Source: Dama dama
Lineage: Eukaryota > Chordata > Mammalia > Artiodactyla > Cervidae
Assembly (NCBI RefSeq): GCF_033118175.1
Contig: NC_083689.1
Coordinates: 25,092,501 to 25,156,500, forward strand
Length of the DNA: 64,000 nucleotides
Reading direction: 5' to 3'
Both the position numbers and the translations under genes were made by a program. A model generated the notes under the pieces. The model was not told the DNA's origin. It made no database searches and saw only the letters and a list, made by a program, of their open reading frames with translations. The first letter of the stretch is position 1; every line of letters begins with the position of its first letter. Positions 45,045 through 57,148 of the stretch are shown here, in pieces.

Positions 45045-45510
45045 CTGTGTTATTTGCCTAATGGTAGTTTTTCTATTTCCCTCATTTCTTCTGCATCTGT
45101 CATTTGTAATTCTGCTATAAAGAAAAGCTGTCCCTTGTTCCTCTTTTCATTTATCTAGTTAAGTACTTTATATCAGTATGACCTCATGACTTCAGTTCTT
45201 TTGGATATGGATCTTGAAGTGAAATTGCTGGATCATATGATAATTCTATTTTTAATTTTGGGGAACTGTTGTAGTGGCTACATCATTTTACATTTGTATA
45301 AATACTGCCCAAGTGTTTCAGTTTCTCCACATCTTCATCAATACATTTTCTATTTTTTGATAGCCATCCTAATAGATGTGAAGTGATACCTCATTGTAGT
45401 TTTGCATTTCTCTAAAGATTACTGATGTTGGATATCTTTTTATGTGCCTATTGGCCATTTTCATATTCTATGGGTTGTTATAGAAGCATCCTACTCTTGG
45501 TACTTATTTC
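45045..45510 (-). mobile_element. L1 fragment (antisense)
   Basis: Antisense L1 words: gaagtgaaattgctggatca, aatagatgtgaagtgatacc. Confidence 0.7.
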
Positions 45511-45514
45511 TATC

Positions 45515-45895
45515 TTAACTGATTTGGGCTGCTATTTAAAAAAGATACCATAGGCTGGTACTTTTAACATTAGTGAACGACTTAAACAAGAATAGCTTAT
45601 TTCTCAAAATTGTGGAGGCTGGGATGTCCAAGGACAGGAAATTGGCAGATTTGGTATGTGGTGAGGGCCAGCGTTCTGGTTCCTAAGTGGCCATCCTCTT
45701 GCCGTGTCCTCACATGGTGGAAGGGGGCAAGGGAAGCACTCTAGGATCTTTTATATAAGGGTGCTAATCCGATTCACCAGGGCTCCACCCTCATGACCTA
45801 ATAATCTCCCAAATGCACCACCTCCAAATACCATCATATTGGTGATTAAGTTTTAACATACGAATTTTGAGGGATACAAACATTCAGTGTGTAGT
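45515..45895. mobile_element. Ancient interspersed repeat (gctgctat...cattcagt type)
   Basis: Contains ttgggctgctattt, ttgtggaggctgggatgtcc, cctcacatggtggaaggggg, cacctccaaataccatcata and acattcagt, a familiar mammalian repeat; I am not certain of its class. A related copy is at 62930-63415. Confidence 0.6.
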
Positions 45896-46550
45896 AGGAA
45901 GGTTAGGTCACTGATTTAAGATCAGTTTTTTCTTTTCTTTTCTTTTTTTTCAGTTTTTTCTTTTTAAATGTAAGCATTTATGGCTATAAACTTACCTCTA
46001 AGCACTGTTTTCACTATATCCCATAAATTTGGGTGTTGTGTTTTCATTTTCATTCATCTCAAAATCTTTTGTCTTTTCCCTTGCAATTTCTTCTTTGATC
46101 TATTATTTAATAGTGTGTCTTTTAATTTCTACATATTTTGACTTTCCCAAATGTCTTTATGATTTCTAATCTCCACTGTGGTAGGAGAACATATTTTTTA
46201 CAATCCCAATCTTTTCAAATTTATTGAGACCTGTTTTATGGCATAACATATGATGTATTCTGAGGAATGTTCTGTATCACTTGAGAAGAATGTGTATCTT
46301 GCTTTTGTAGGATAGAGTAGGTGTCTATTAGGTTTAGTTTGTTTATCGTGTTGTCCAAGTCTTCTATTTCCTTGTTGATCTTCTATTTCTATCCATTATT
46401 GAAAGTGGGTTAATGAAGGCTCCAACTATTACTGTTGAAACGGTCTACTTCTTACTTTAATTCTGTCAGTTTTTATTCATATATTTTGCTTTCACGTATC
46501 TATTGTTATCTGCATATATGTTTATAATTGCTTTGTCCTCCTGATGGATT

Positions 46551-46766
46551 AGGGCTCTCCTGGTGTCTCAGATGGTGAAGAATCTGCCTGCAATGCAGGA
46601 GACGCTGGTTTGATCCCTGGGTCAGGAAGATCCCCTGGAGAAGGGAAAGGCTACCCACTCCAGTATTATTGCCTGGTGAATTCCATGGACCAGAGGAGTC
46701 TGGAAGGCTGTAGTCCATGGAGTCGCCAAGAGTCATACATGACTGAATGACTAATACTTTACCTTT
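46551..46766 (+). mobile_element. Bov-tA SINE
   Basis: Head gggctctcctggtgtctcag; duplication TCCTGATGGATT on both sides (46539-46550 and 46767-46778). Confidence 0.95.
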
Positions 46767-46847
46767 TCCTGATGGATTTGCTTTTCATCATTATAGAATG
46801 CTCCTCTCTGTTTTTAGTAATAATTTTTATGTTAAAATTTATTTTTC

Positions 46848-47015
46848 CCGAAACTTCCCTGACAGTCCAGTGTTTATGACTTTGTTTTCATGTGGGTTTG
46901 ATCCTTGGTTGGGGAGCTGGGATCTCATATGCTTCACAGCCAAGAAACCAAAATATGGGACAGAAGCAATGTTGTGGCAAGTTCAATGAAGACTTCAAAA
47001 ATGGTTTACATAAAA
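46848..47015 (+). mobile_element. CHR-2 type SINE
   Basis: acttccctgacagtccagtg, gggtttgatccttggttggg, A/T-rich tail near 47013. Confidence 0.8.
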
Positions 47016-48404
47016 AATATTTTTTTTTAATCTATTTTTTTCTTTTGAGTACTGTTTGTGTGGAATTTCTTCCTCCATCTTTTATTTTCAACCTATTTGT
47101 ATAAAACATCTAAAGCATGTCTGTTATAGACAGCATATAGTTATTTTTTAAAAAAATCATTCTGCTAACCTTTGCTTTCTGATTGGAGTCTTTAGTCCAT
47201 TTAGTGTAATGACTGATAATATATGATTTATGTCTTTCATTTTGATATTTTCTTCTGCCTCATGCTTTTATTGTTTTTCTTAGTCTTCCTTAACTGTTTT
47301 CTTTTGTGTTAGGTAGATAAATTCAAGAACACTAAAGTTCCTTTTTTTCTTCTGCTATAGGTTTTTTGAATTATTTTCTTAGTGGCTGCCTGGGGGTTAC
47401 AAGTTAGCATTTTAGTTTAGATGAATACCAACTTAATTTCTATTTTAATAGCTTCTGTATAGCTCAGTCCTTCCCCTTTGCCCCATACAATTATTGTCAT
47501 ATAAATTATATTTTATACAGTATAAGTCCATCAACACAGTGTCTAAATTTATTCTTTTAGTTTTTTAAAATCAGATAGGAAAACTGAATTATAAACCAAA
47601 GTACATTTATACTTTTATATTACCTGTGTATTTACCTTTACTGAAGCTATTTTTTCATGTGGATTTGAGTCTAGTTTTACTTCATTTCAGCCTGAAGGAT
47701 TCTTTTAGTATTGCAGGGCCAAGTCTGATGGAGACAAACAATCTTAGTTTTTGTTTATCTAAAAATCTCTTATTTCCTCATGGTTTTTTGAAGGATAGTT
47801 TTACTGGATATAGAATTCTTGGTTACAGTCTTTTTCATTCAGCCATTTTAGTATGCCATCCCAGTATGACTTTTGGTTTCCACTGTTCCAAGGAGAAGTC
47901 AACTGTTAATTTTACTGAGGCTTCTTCACTGCTTTCTCTTCTCTTTCCAAGATTCTGTCTTTTGTTTTTTGACATTGGCTATGATGCATCTAAGCATAGA
48001 TCTCTTGAGGGTATTTTTTCTTTTTTGAGGTATAATTGACATATAACATTGTATTAGTTTCAGGCATACAACATAATGATTCAAAAGTTGTGTATTTTGC
48101 AAAATGATTACCACAGTAAGTCTAGTTAAAATCTGTCACCATATATAGTTACAGGTGTTTTTTTTTTTCTTATGGCAAGAACCTTTAAGATCTAGTCTCT
48201 TAGTAACTTTCAAATATGCAATACAGTATTATTAAGCATAGTGGCTATGCTGTATCTTACATCCTCATGACTTATTTTACAACTGGAACTTTTTATCTTA
48301 GAATCTCCTTCACCCATTTCACACACGCCCCCATCCTCTACCTTTGTCAACCTGAAATCAGGTCTTTTTATCTATGAATTCATTTTTGTTGTTGTTTTTT
48401 TAAA

Positions 48405-48622
48405 ATAAACTCTTATATTTTATTAAAAAATGTTTTTGGCTGTGCTGGTTCCTGTGACACGTGGGCTTCTCTAGTTGTGTGGGCTCGGTAGCCGAAGGGT
48501 GCTCTCCTGTTGTGGTCTGTGGGCTTGGCTGTCCCACATGTGGGATCTTAGCTCCTGACCAGGATTGAACCCATGTCCCCTGCATTGGACGGCAGATTCT
48601 TAACCACTGGGCAACCAGCGAA
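48405..48622 (-). mobile_element. CHR-1 type SINE (antisense)
   Basis: Tail-side T-rich start, gctgtgctggttcctgtgac, gtgggcttggctgtcccaca, head attcttaaccactgggcaac. Confidence 0.85.
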
Positions 48623-49069
48623 GTGCCTGTTTTCACATTTTAAGATTTCATATGTAAGTGAGATCTGTATTTGTCTCTGACTTATTTCACTTAGCATAAT
48701 GCCCTCAAGATCCATCCATGTTGTTGCAGTGGCAAGATTTTCATCTTTTTTATGGCTGAATTACACACACATCCACCCCACATTTTCTTTATCTGTTGAT
48801 GGAGATTTAGGTTTCCCTGTCTTTATTATAAATAATGCTATAGTGAACAGTGGGGGTACATATGTCTTTTCAAGTTAGTGTTTTTGTTTTCTTCAGATAA
48901 ATACCTAGGAGTGGAGTTGCTGGATCACACAATAGTCCTATTTTTAATTTTTAAAGGAACCACCAGACTGTTTTCCAGTGCCTGCACTAGTTTACATTCT
49001 CACCAACAGTACTCAAGGGTTCCCCTTTCTCTATATCCTTGCCAACACTTGTTTTTTCTTGTCTTTTTA

Positions 49070-49604
49070 TTTATTTATTTATTTTTATTTATTTATTTAT
49101 GTTTTGTATCTGTATTAAAAAAAAAAATCTGTCGATGAACAAGGAGCCAGGTGTCGGGGCGGGGGCGGGAGGGAACATTCTCATGGAGGTACTGGAAGGC
49201 CAGTAATGGAAGGCCAAGTCGGTCCACTTCATCTCTTTGTTCTTTAACAGATTCCGTGGTGCCTCCTTTGTCCCCGTTCAGGTTCAGGAAGCTCATTCAG
49301 TGGTATTGCAACATCCTTGTGAGGCAGCTTGTCTTCTCGCCAAGCATTGTCAGTCAAATCCAAGATCCTTCCAACTCTTTGTACTTCACTGTTCATTCTC
49401 TTACAGCTTTGATCTTGTCTGACCTCTGTATTACAGCTCTGTAAACTTGTAGTTACAAGAGCAAACCTGGAATGCCTTTTCCCTCGGTAAAAATGACCCT
49501 CTCGGGCCACCACCGTCCAGTACAGGTGTGAGAGCCTACCCCACAGCCTCGGCTTCCGCCCGAGGCAGCCTATATCAAATGCGGAAGTGGGGGAAGTCCA
49601 GGAC
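49070..49604 (-). pseudogene. ANAPC13: ANAPC13 processed pseudogene
   Basis: Intronless minus-strand copy of ANAPC13, a small (74 aa) subunit of the anaphase-promoting complex. The homologous ATG is at 49396 and gives MNSEVQRVGRILDLTDNAW, then DKLPHKDVAIPLNELPEPE. A frameshift follows; GGTTESVKEQ continues in another frame, then an extra base and a small internal duplication (cttccattactgg) precede FQYLHENVP, and the native stop is lost. 5' UTR-like sequence extends to 49604. The 3' end is A-rich (AAAT)n. A perfect duplication TTCTTGTCTTTTTA (49056-49069 and 49605-49618) shows L1-mediated insertion into an L1 fragment. Not a working gene. Confidence 0.92.
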
Positions 49605-50349
49605 TTCTTGTCTTTTTAATAAGTCATTCTAACAGGTATCAGTGATATCTCATTGTGTTTTTGATTTGCATTTCCCTGTTGGTTAATGAAGGGCTTACCT
49701 GGTGGCTGTTAGGAACCTTTTCATGATCCTATTGGCCATGTGTTCTTTGGAAAAATGTCTTTTTAGATTATCTGTCCATTTTTGAAATTAGATTGTTTCA
49801 CTGCTATAAAGTCTTATGTGTTCTTTATGTATTTTGCATATTAGCCCCTGATCAGATACATGATTTGCAAACACCTCCTCACATTTACTGGGCTGCCTTC
49901 TCATCGTGTTGATGGTTTCCTTTGCTGTGCATAAGCTTTTTAGTTTGATGTAGCCCCACTTACTGATTTTTACTTTTGTTGCTTTCACTTGTGGTGTCAA
50001 ATCCAAAAAATCCAAATTGCCAAGACTGATGTCAAAGAACTTACTGCCTATGTTTTCTTCTAGGAGTTTTTGGTTTCAGGTCTTATGTTGAAGTCTTTAA
50101 TACATTTTGGGATAATTTTTTGTATGGTGTAATATAGTCCAGCTTTACTTTTCTGAATGTTGCTGTACAGTTTTCCCAGTACCATTTATTGAAGAGACTG
50201 TCCTTTCCCCATTTTATATGCTTGGTGCTTCTGTCATAAGTTAACTGACCATATATGTGTGGATTTGTTTCTGGGCTGTCTATTCTTTTTTTTGCGGGGG
50301 GGGGGGTGGAGGGGGAGCGGCTGTCTATTCTGTCCCATTGATTGATGTG

Positions 50350-50475
50350 TCTTTTTAGTTTTTTGCCATGCCACGTGGCATGTGGGATCCTAGTTCCCCC
50401 ACCAGGGATCAAACCCATGTCTCCTGCACTGGAAGTGTGTAGTCTTAGCCACTGGATCACTGGCAAAGTCCCTTG
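50350..50475 (-). mobile_element. CHR-2 type SINE (antisense)
   Basis: gccatgccacgtggcatgtg, agggatcaaacccatgtctc, ttagccactggatcactggc. Confidence 0.85.
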
Positions 50476-50917
50476 AGACATCCGTTTCTGTCAATACCAT
50501 ACTGCTGTTTTGATTACTATAGCTTTGTAATACATTTTGAGATTAGGGGGAACATGATGCTTCCAGCCTTATTCTTTCTAAAAACTGCTCTGACAATTAA
50601 AGAGTTTTTCATGGTTCCATATAAATTATAGGATTGTTAGTTCTTCTGCTATGAAAAATGCCCTTGGAATCTTGATAGGGAATACATTGAATCTGCAGGT
50701 TGCTTTGGGTAGTATTTTAACAATATTTATTCTTCCAATTCATGAACATGGAATACTATTGCATTTACTTGTATCAGCTTCACTTTTGTTTTGCCAGTGT
50801 CTTACAGTTTTCACTGTAAAGATCTTACATCTCCTTGATTAAATTTATTCCTGGGCATTTTATTCCTTTTTATTGCAATTGTAAATTGGATTGTTTTAAT
50901 TTCTCTGATAGTTCCTA

Positions 50918-51186
50918 TTCAGTCCATGGAATTCTCCAGGCCAGAGTACTGGAGTGGGTGGGTAGCCTTTCTCTTCTCCAGAGGATCTTCCCAACCCAGG
51001 GATCGAACCCACGTCTCCCGCACTGCAAGTGGATTCTTTACTATCTGAGCCACAAGGGGAATCCAAGAATACTGGAGTGAGTAGCCTGTCCCTTCTCCAA
51101 CAGATCTTCCTGACCTAGGAACTGAACTGGGGTCTCCTGCATTGCAGGTGGATTCTTTACCAACTGAGCTATCAGGGAAGCCCTAG
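50918..51186 (-). mobile_element. Bov-tA SINE, tandem dimer (antisense)
   Basis: Two units end alike: ggattctttactatctgagc (first) and ggattctttaccaactgagc (second), each preceded by gaatactgg- or gagtactgg-type and cttcc blocks. Confidence 0.88.
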
Positions 51187-52094
51187 TTCCTAATTAGTAT
51201 ATAAGAATGGCACAGATTTTTGTTTATGGCTTTTGTATCCTGCACTTTACTGATTTATTAGTTCTAAGTTTTTCTTAAATGGTGTTTAGTGTTTTCTATT
51301 ATTATATGATCTGCAGATAGTGACAGTTTTAGTTTTTCCTATTAGATTTGGACTTCCAATACTACACTGAAAAAAATCAGCAAGAGTGGTTACCCTTGTT
51401 TTGTGCCCCATCTTAGAGGAAAAGCTTTTAGCTTTTCACTATTATGATGTTAGCTGTTGGGTCTTTGAGTTTATTCTACTTGGAGTTTGTTCAGTTTCTT
51501 GGACATGATGATTAATGATTATCATAAAAGTTCAGAATTTTTTGGCCACCAGTTCTTTCAGTGTTCTTTCTACCCCTTTCTCTTTGCCCCTTCTGGGATT
51601 CTTGTTAAGCTTGGTGGGCTTATAATGTTAAGTATGCTTGACACTGTCTCATAGGTCTCGAACTTTCTGTTCATTTTTCTTCATTTTTTTTCTGTTGCTC
51701 AAACTAGATAATCTCAGTTGAGCTCTTTTCAAGTTCACTGGTTGTTCTGTCAGTTTAAATCTGCCATTTAGCTCCTCTAGTATATTTTTATTTGTTATTA
51801 TATTTTTGAATTCCATAATTTCTATTTGGTTCTTTTAAAACTAATTTCTACTTCCTTAATGGCAGTCTCCATTTGGTGAGACATCATTGTCATCAGTTCA
51901 GTTCAGTTCACTCAGTCGTGTCCGACTCTTTGTGACCCCATGGACTGCAGCATGCCAGGCCTCCCTGTTCATCACCAACTCCCAGAGTTTACCCAAACTC
52001 ATGTCCATTGAGTTGGTGATGCCATCCAACCATCTCATCCTCTGTCATCCCCTTCTCCTCCTGCCTTCAATCTTTCCCAGCATCAGGTATTTTC

Positions 52095-52133
52095 TTTCTT
52101 TCTTTTTTTTTAGGGTATTTTCTTTTTTTTTTT
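52095..52133 (-). mobile_element. Two nested poly(A)-tail insertions in BovB
   Basis: The word GGTATTTTC occurs three times (ends at 52094, 52122, 52148); the first two copies are followed by T-rich runs. CATCAGG(G)TATTTTC flanks the whole (52081-52094 and 52134-52148). Confidence 0.7.
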
Positions 52134-52660
52134 CATCAGGGTATTTTCTAATGAGTCAGCTCTTCGCATCAGGTGGCCAAAGTATTGGAGTTTCAGCTTC
52201 AACATCAGTCCTTCCAATGAATATTCAAGACTGATTTCCTCTAGGATGGACTGGTTTGATCTCCTTGCAGTCCAGGGGACTCTCAAGAGTCTTCTCCAAC
52301 ACCACAGTTCAAAAGCATCAGTTCTTCAGAGCTCAGCTTTCTTTAGAGTCCAACTCTCACATCCATACATGACCACTGGAAAAACCATAGCCTTGACTGG
52401 ACAGACCTTTGTTGGCAAAGTAATGTCTCTGCTTTTTAATACGCTGTCTAGGTTGGTCATAAATTTCCTTCCAAGGAGCAAGAATCTTTTAATTTCATGG
52501 ATGCAGTCACCATCTGCAGTGATTTTGGAGCCCCAAAAAATAAAGTCAGCCATTATTTCCATTGTTTTCCCATCTATTTGCCATGAAGTGATGGGACCAG
52601 ATGCCATGATCTTAGTTTTCTGAATGTTGAGCTTTAAGCCAACTTTTTCACTCTCCTCTT

Positions 52661-53251
52661 TCACTTTATCAAGAGGCTCTTTAGTTCTTCTTCACTTTCT
52701 GCCACAAGGGTGGTGTCATCTTCATATCTGAGGTTTTTGATATTTCTCCCGGCAATCTTGATTCTAGCTTGTGCTTCATCCAACCCAGCGTTTCTCATCA
52801 TGTACTCTGTATATAAGTTAAATAAGCAAGGTGGCAATATACAGCCTTGATGTACTCCTTTTCCTATTTGGAACCAGTCTGTTGTTCCATATCCAGTTCT
52901 AGCTGTTGCTTCCTGACCTGCATACAGATTTCTCAAGAGGCAGGTCAGGTGGTCTGGTATTCCCATCTCTTGAAGAATTTTTGACAGTTTATTGTGATCC
53001 ACACAGTCAAAGGCTTTGGCATAGTCAATAAAGCACAAATAGATGTTTTTCTGGAACTCTCTTGCTTTTTTCGACGATCCAACAGATGTTGGCAATTTGA
53101 TCTCTGTTCCTCTGCCTTTTCTAAAACCAGCTTGAACATCTGGAAGTTCACAGTTCACGTATTGCTGAAGCCTGGCTTGGAGAATCTTGAGTATTACATT
53201 ACTAGCGTGTGAGATGAGTGCAGTTGTGGTAGTTTGAACATTCTTTGGCAT
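52661..53251 (-). pseudogene. BovB reverse-transcriptase domain (broken)
   Basis: Open piece with RT blocks: FRKGRGT, FIDYAKAFDCVDHNKL (motif A), QGCILPPCLFNLYTEYMMR (motif B) and RYEDD where Y-A-D-D is expected (motif C). The C-terminal part continues in another frame (52664-52326). RTE RT copies the element RNA at the nick; this copy is shifted between domains. Confidence 0.85.
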
Positions 53252-54190
53252 TGCCTTTCTTTGGGATTGGGATGAAAACTGACCTTTTCCAGTACTGTGG
53301 CCACTGCTGAGTTTTCCAAATTTGCTGGCATATTGAGTGCAGCACTTTTAACACCATCATCTTGTAGGATTTGAAATAGCTCAACTGGAATTCCATCACC
53401 TCCACTAGCTTTGTAATGATGCTTTCTAAGGTCCACTGGACTTCACATTCCAGGATGTCTGGCTCTAGGTGAGTGATCACACCATCGTGATTACCTGGGT
53501 CGTTAAGATCTTTTTTTGTACAGTTCTTCTGTGTATTCTTGCCACCTCTTCTTAATATATTCTGCTTATTAGGTCCATACCATCTCTGTCCTTTATTGAG
53601 CCTATCTTTGCATGAAATGTTCCCTTTGTATCTCTAATTTTCTTGAAGAGATCTCTAGTCTTTCCCATTCTATTGTTTTCCTCTATTTCTTTGCACTGAT
53701 CACTGAGGAAGGCTTTCTTATCTCTCCTTGCTGTTCTTTGGAACTCTGCATTCAAATGGGTATATCTTTCCTTTTCTCCTTTGCTTTTTGCTTCTCTTCT
53801 TTTCACAGCTATTTGTAAGGTCTACTCAGACAGCCATTTTGCTTTTTTGCATTTATTTTTCTTAATCGCTGTCTCCTGTACAATGTCACGAACCTCCATC
53901 CATAGTTCATCAAGCACTCTGTCTATCATATCTAGTCCCTTAAATCTATTTCTCACTTACACTGTATAATCATAAGGGATTTGATTTAGGTCATACCTGA
54001 ATGGTCTAGTGGTTTTCCCCACTTTCTTCAATTTAAGTCTGAATTTGGCAATAAGGAGTTCATGATCTGAGCCACAGTCAGCTCCCAGTCTTATTTTTGC
54101 TGACTGTATAGAGCTTCTCCATCTTTGGCTGCAAAGAATATAATCAATCTGATTTCGGTGTTGACCATCTGGTGATGTCCATGTGTAGAG

Positions 54191-54718
54191 TCATCTCTTG
54201 TGTTGTTGGAAGAGGGTGTTTGCTGTGACCAGTGCGTTCTCTTGGCAAAACTCTATTAGCCTTTGCCCTGCTTCATTCTGTACTCCAAGGCCAAATTTGC
54301 CTGTTACTCTAGGTGTTTCTTGACTTCTTATTTTTGCATTCCAGTGCCCTGTAATGAAAAGGACATCTTTTTTGGGTGTTAGTTCTAAAAGGTCTTGTAG
54401 GTTTTCATAGAACTGTTCAACTTCAGCTTTTTCAGTGTTACTGGTTGGGGCATAGACTTGGATTACCATGATATTGAATGGTTTGCCTTGGAAATGAACA
54501 GAGGTCATTCTGTCGTTTTCGAGATTGCATACAAGTACTGCATTTTGGACTCTTTTGTTGACTATGATGGCTACTCCACTTCTTCTAAGGGATTTCTGCC
54601 CACAGTAGTAGATATAATGGTCATCTGAGTTAAATTCACCCATTCCAGTCCATCTTAGTTCTCTGATTCCTAGAATGTCGACATTCACGCTTGCCATCTC
54701 CTGTGTGACCACTTCCAA
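54191..54718 (-). pseudogene. BovB endonuclease domain (open but isolated)
   Basis: 175-codon open frame of the APE-type endonuclease of RTE elements, which nicks target DNA for reverse transcription. Motifs: ILGIRELRWTGMGEF, VIQVYAPTSNTEKAEVEQFY, and TGHWNAKIRSQE where the usual catalytic block is G-D-x-N-A. The Asp is replaced by His, so activity is doubtful. It ends at a stop before the RT region. Confidence 0.85.
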
Positions 54719-55611
54719 TTTGCCTTGATTTATGGACCTAATATTCCAGGTTCTTATGCATAGTGCTCTTTACAGCATTGAGCCTTGCTTCTATCACCAG
54801 TCACATCCACAACTGGGTGTTGTTTTTGATTTGGCTCCGTCCCATTCATTCTTTCTGGAGTTATTTCTCCACTGCTCTCCAGTAGCATATTGGGCACCTA
54901 CTGACCTGGGGAGTTCATCTTTCAGTGTCCTATCTTTTTGCTTTTGCATACTGTTCATGGGATTCTCAAGCCAGGAATACTGAAGTGGTTTGCCATTCCC
55001 TTCTCCAGTGGACCACATTTTGTCAGAACTCTCCACTCGTCTGTTTTGGGTGGCCCTACATGGCATGGCTTAGTTTCATTGAGTTAGACAAGGCTATTGT
55101 CCATGTGATCAGATTGGCTGGTTTTCTGTGATTGTGGTTTCAGTCTGTCTGCCGTCTGATGCCCTCTCAGCGCCTACTGGGGTTTCTCTTACCTTGGACA
55201 TGGGGTATCTATTCATGGCTGCTCCAGCAAAGCACAGCCGCTGCTCCTGACCTTGGACGTGGGGTAGCTCCTCTCCGCCAGTCGCCGCTCCAGCACCGCA
55301 CAGCCACTCCTGTAACCCCTGGATCACCTGTGTCCTGGGACATCCAAGTAGATGCTCTCAAGAAAGCACTCCAGTAGCAGTGTCGTTCCAGCCCATGGGC
55401 CACGCCATCTGGTACAGAGTTCAAGTTGCTGAAGTTCCGGCTGATTCTGAAGTCAGTGGCCTTTCCCTTCTAGTAAAAAAAGAAAGTCTTTACTCCCTAA
55501 GAGGACCAAAGCGTGGAAAAGCAGAGGGCCCACTAGCCAAGCAGATAAGCAAGACTCGCCACACCTGCCCAGCGTGCACTCTGAAAATCTCATTCTCATA
55601 CTTTAATTCTT

Positions 55612-55748
55612 TAAAAAAGAATTATTTATTTGGCTGTGCTGGGTCTTAGTTCCAGCATATACAGGATCTAGTTCCCTGACCAGGGATCACATCTGGGCCG
55701 CCTGCCTTGGGAGTGTGGAGTCTTAGCCACTGGACCACCAGGGAAGTC
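55612..55748 (-). mobile_element. CHR-2 type SINE (antisense)
   Basis: ttatttggctgtgctgggtc, ccctgaccagggatcacatc, ttagccactggaccaccagg. Duplication like TTAATTCTTTA and TCAATTCTTTA. Confidence 0.9.
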
Positions 55749-56043
55749 CCTCCTTCAATTCTTTAGACATGGTTTTCTTTAGTTCCTTGAACATATTTAT
55801 AAAGCTGATTTAAAGTCTTTATCTGGGCTTCCTAAGGGACAGTTTCTATTGACTGCTTTTTCCCCTGTGTATGGGCCATATATTCCTGTTTCTTTGCATG
55901 TCTTATAATTTCCTATTGGATATTTAAACAAATATAATGTGTTGACTCTGAATCCCCAGGGTTTGTTACCTTAATCCCCAGGGTTTGTAATTGTTACTGT
56001 TCGTTTAGTGACTTTCCACAAAAAAGTAAAGTTTAGTGACTTT
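55749..56043 (-). mobile_element. L1 fragment (antisense)
   Basis: ctttagacatggttttcttt and acatatttataaagctgatt are L1 words that continue the L1 interrupted by BovB at 51894. Confidence 0.75.
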
Positions 56044-57148
56044 CAGTTCAGTTCAGCCGCCCAGGCATGTCTGCCTCTTTGTGACACCATGGGCCGCAGC
56101 ACACCAGGCTTCCCTGTCCATCACCTGGAGCTTGCTCAAACTCATGTCCATTGAGTCGGTGATGCCATCCAACCATCTCATCCTCTGTCTGTCTCATCCT
56201 CCCGTCTTAAATCTTTCCCAGCATCAGGGTCTTTTCCAGTGAGTCAGTTCTTCGCATCAGGTGGCCAAAGTATTGGAGTTTCAGCTTCAGCATCAGTCCT
56301 TCAATGAATATTCAGGACTGATTTCCTTTAGGATGGACTGGTTGGATCTCCTTGATGTCCAAGGGACTCTCAAGAATCTTCTCCAACACCACAGTTCAAA
56401 AGCATCAGTTCTTCAGTGCTCAGCTTTCTTTAGAGTCCAACTCTCACATCCATACATGACTACTGGAAAAACCATAGCTTTGACTAGACGGACCTTTGTT
56501 GGCAAAGTAATGTCTCTACCTTTTAATATGCTGTCTAGGTTGGTCATAACTTTCCTTCCAAGGAGCAAGTGTCTTTTTTAATTTCATGGATGCAGTCACC
56601 ATCTGCAATGATTTTGGAGTGTCCCAAAATAAAGTCTGTCACAATTTCCATTGTTTCGCCATCTGTGTGCCATGAAGTGATGGGACTGGATGCCATGCTC
56701 TTAGTGTTTTGAATGCTGAGCTTTAAGCCAACTTTTTCACATTCCTTTCACTTTCATCAAGAGGCTCTTTAGTTCTTCTTCACTTTCTGCCTGAAGGGTG
56801 GTGTCATATGCTTATCTGAGGTTATTGATATTTCTCCCGGCGATCTTGTTTCCAGCTTGTGCTTCATCCAGCCTGGAATTTCTCATGATATAATCTGCTT
56901 ATAAGTTAAATAAGCAGGGTGACAGTATACAGCCTTGACATACTCCTTTCCCAGTTTGGAACAGTGCATTGTTCCATGTCCAGTTCTAATTGTTGCTTCT
57001 TGACCTGCATACAGATTTCTCAGGAGGCAGGTAAGGTGGTCTGGTATTCTAATCTCTTGAAGAATTTTCCACCATTTGTTGTGATCTACACAAAGGCTTT
57101 GGTGTAATCAATAAAGCAGAAGTAGATGTTTTTCTGGAATTCTGACTT
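56044..57148 (-). mobile_element. BovB LINE, 5'-truncated
   Basis: Antisense, from (TTCAG) terminus to the RT region (gtgatctacacaaaggcttt). Flank word TTAGTGACTTT (56034-56044) resembles ATAGTGACTTT (about 57152-57162), a likely duplication. Confidence 0.9.

Larger units (their letters stand above)
45900..49055 (-). mobile_element. L1 LINE fragments (antisense) with SINEs
   Basis: L1 ORF2-like and 3' UTR words (ttgaggtataattgacatat at about 48025; taggagtggagttgctggat at about 48905). Hosts Bov-tA 46551-46766, CHR-2 46848-47015 and CHR-1 48405-48622. Confidence 0.82.
49619..51883 (-). mobile_element. L1 LINE fragments (antisense) with SINEs
   Basis: The minus frame reads KSLCTAKETINTMRRQPSKC near 49890-49960, typical of L1 ORF2. 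Interrupted by CHR-2 at 50350-50475 and a Bov-tA dimer at 50918-51186. A G-rich run is at 50295-50320. Confidence 0.82.
51894..55589 (-). mobile_element. BovB (RTE) LINE, near full length
   Basis: About 3.6 kb on the minus strand: 5' region near 55589-54720, endonuclease 54718-54191, reverse transcriptase about 53480-52330, terminus at 51894. Duplication TCATTGTCAT (51884-51893) and TCATTCTCAT (55590-55599). Frameshifts separate ORF pieces. The 3' part carries two nested T-rich insertions (52095-52133). Host DNA is L1. Confidence 0.93.

Noticed and set aside
55109..55424. Open frames on both strands near 55.1-55.4 kb as a gene
   Set aside because: They lie in the 5' region of the BovB element, inside its target duplication.
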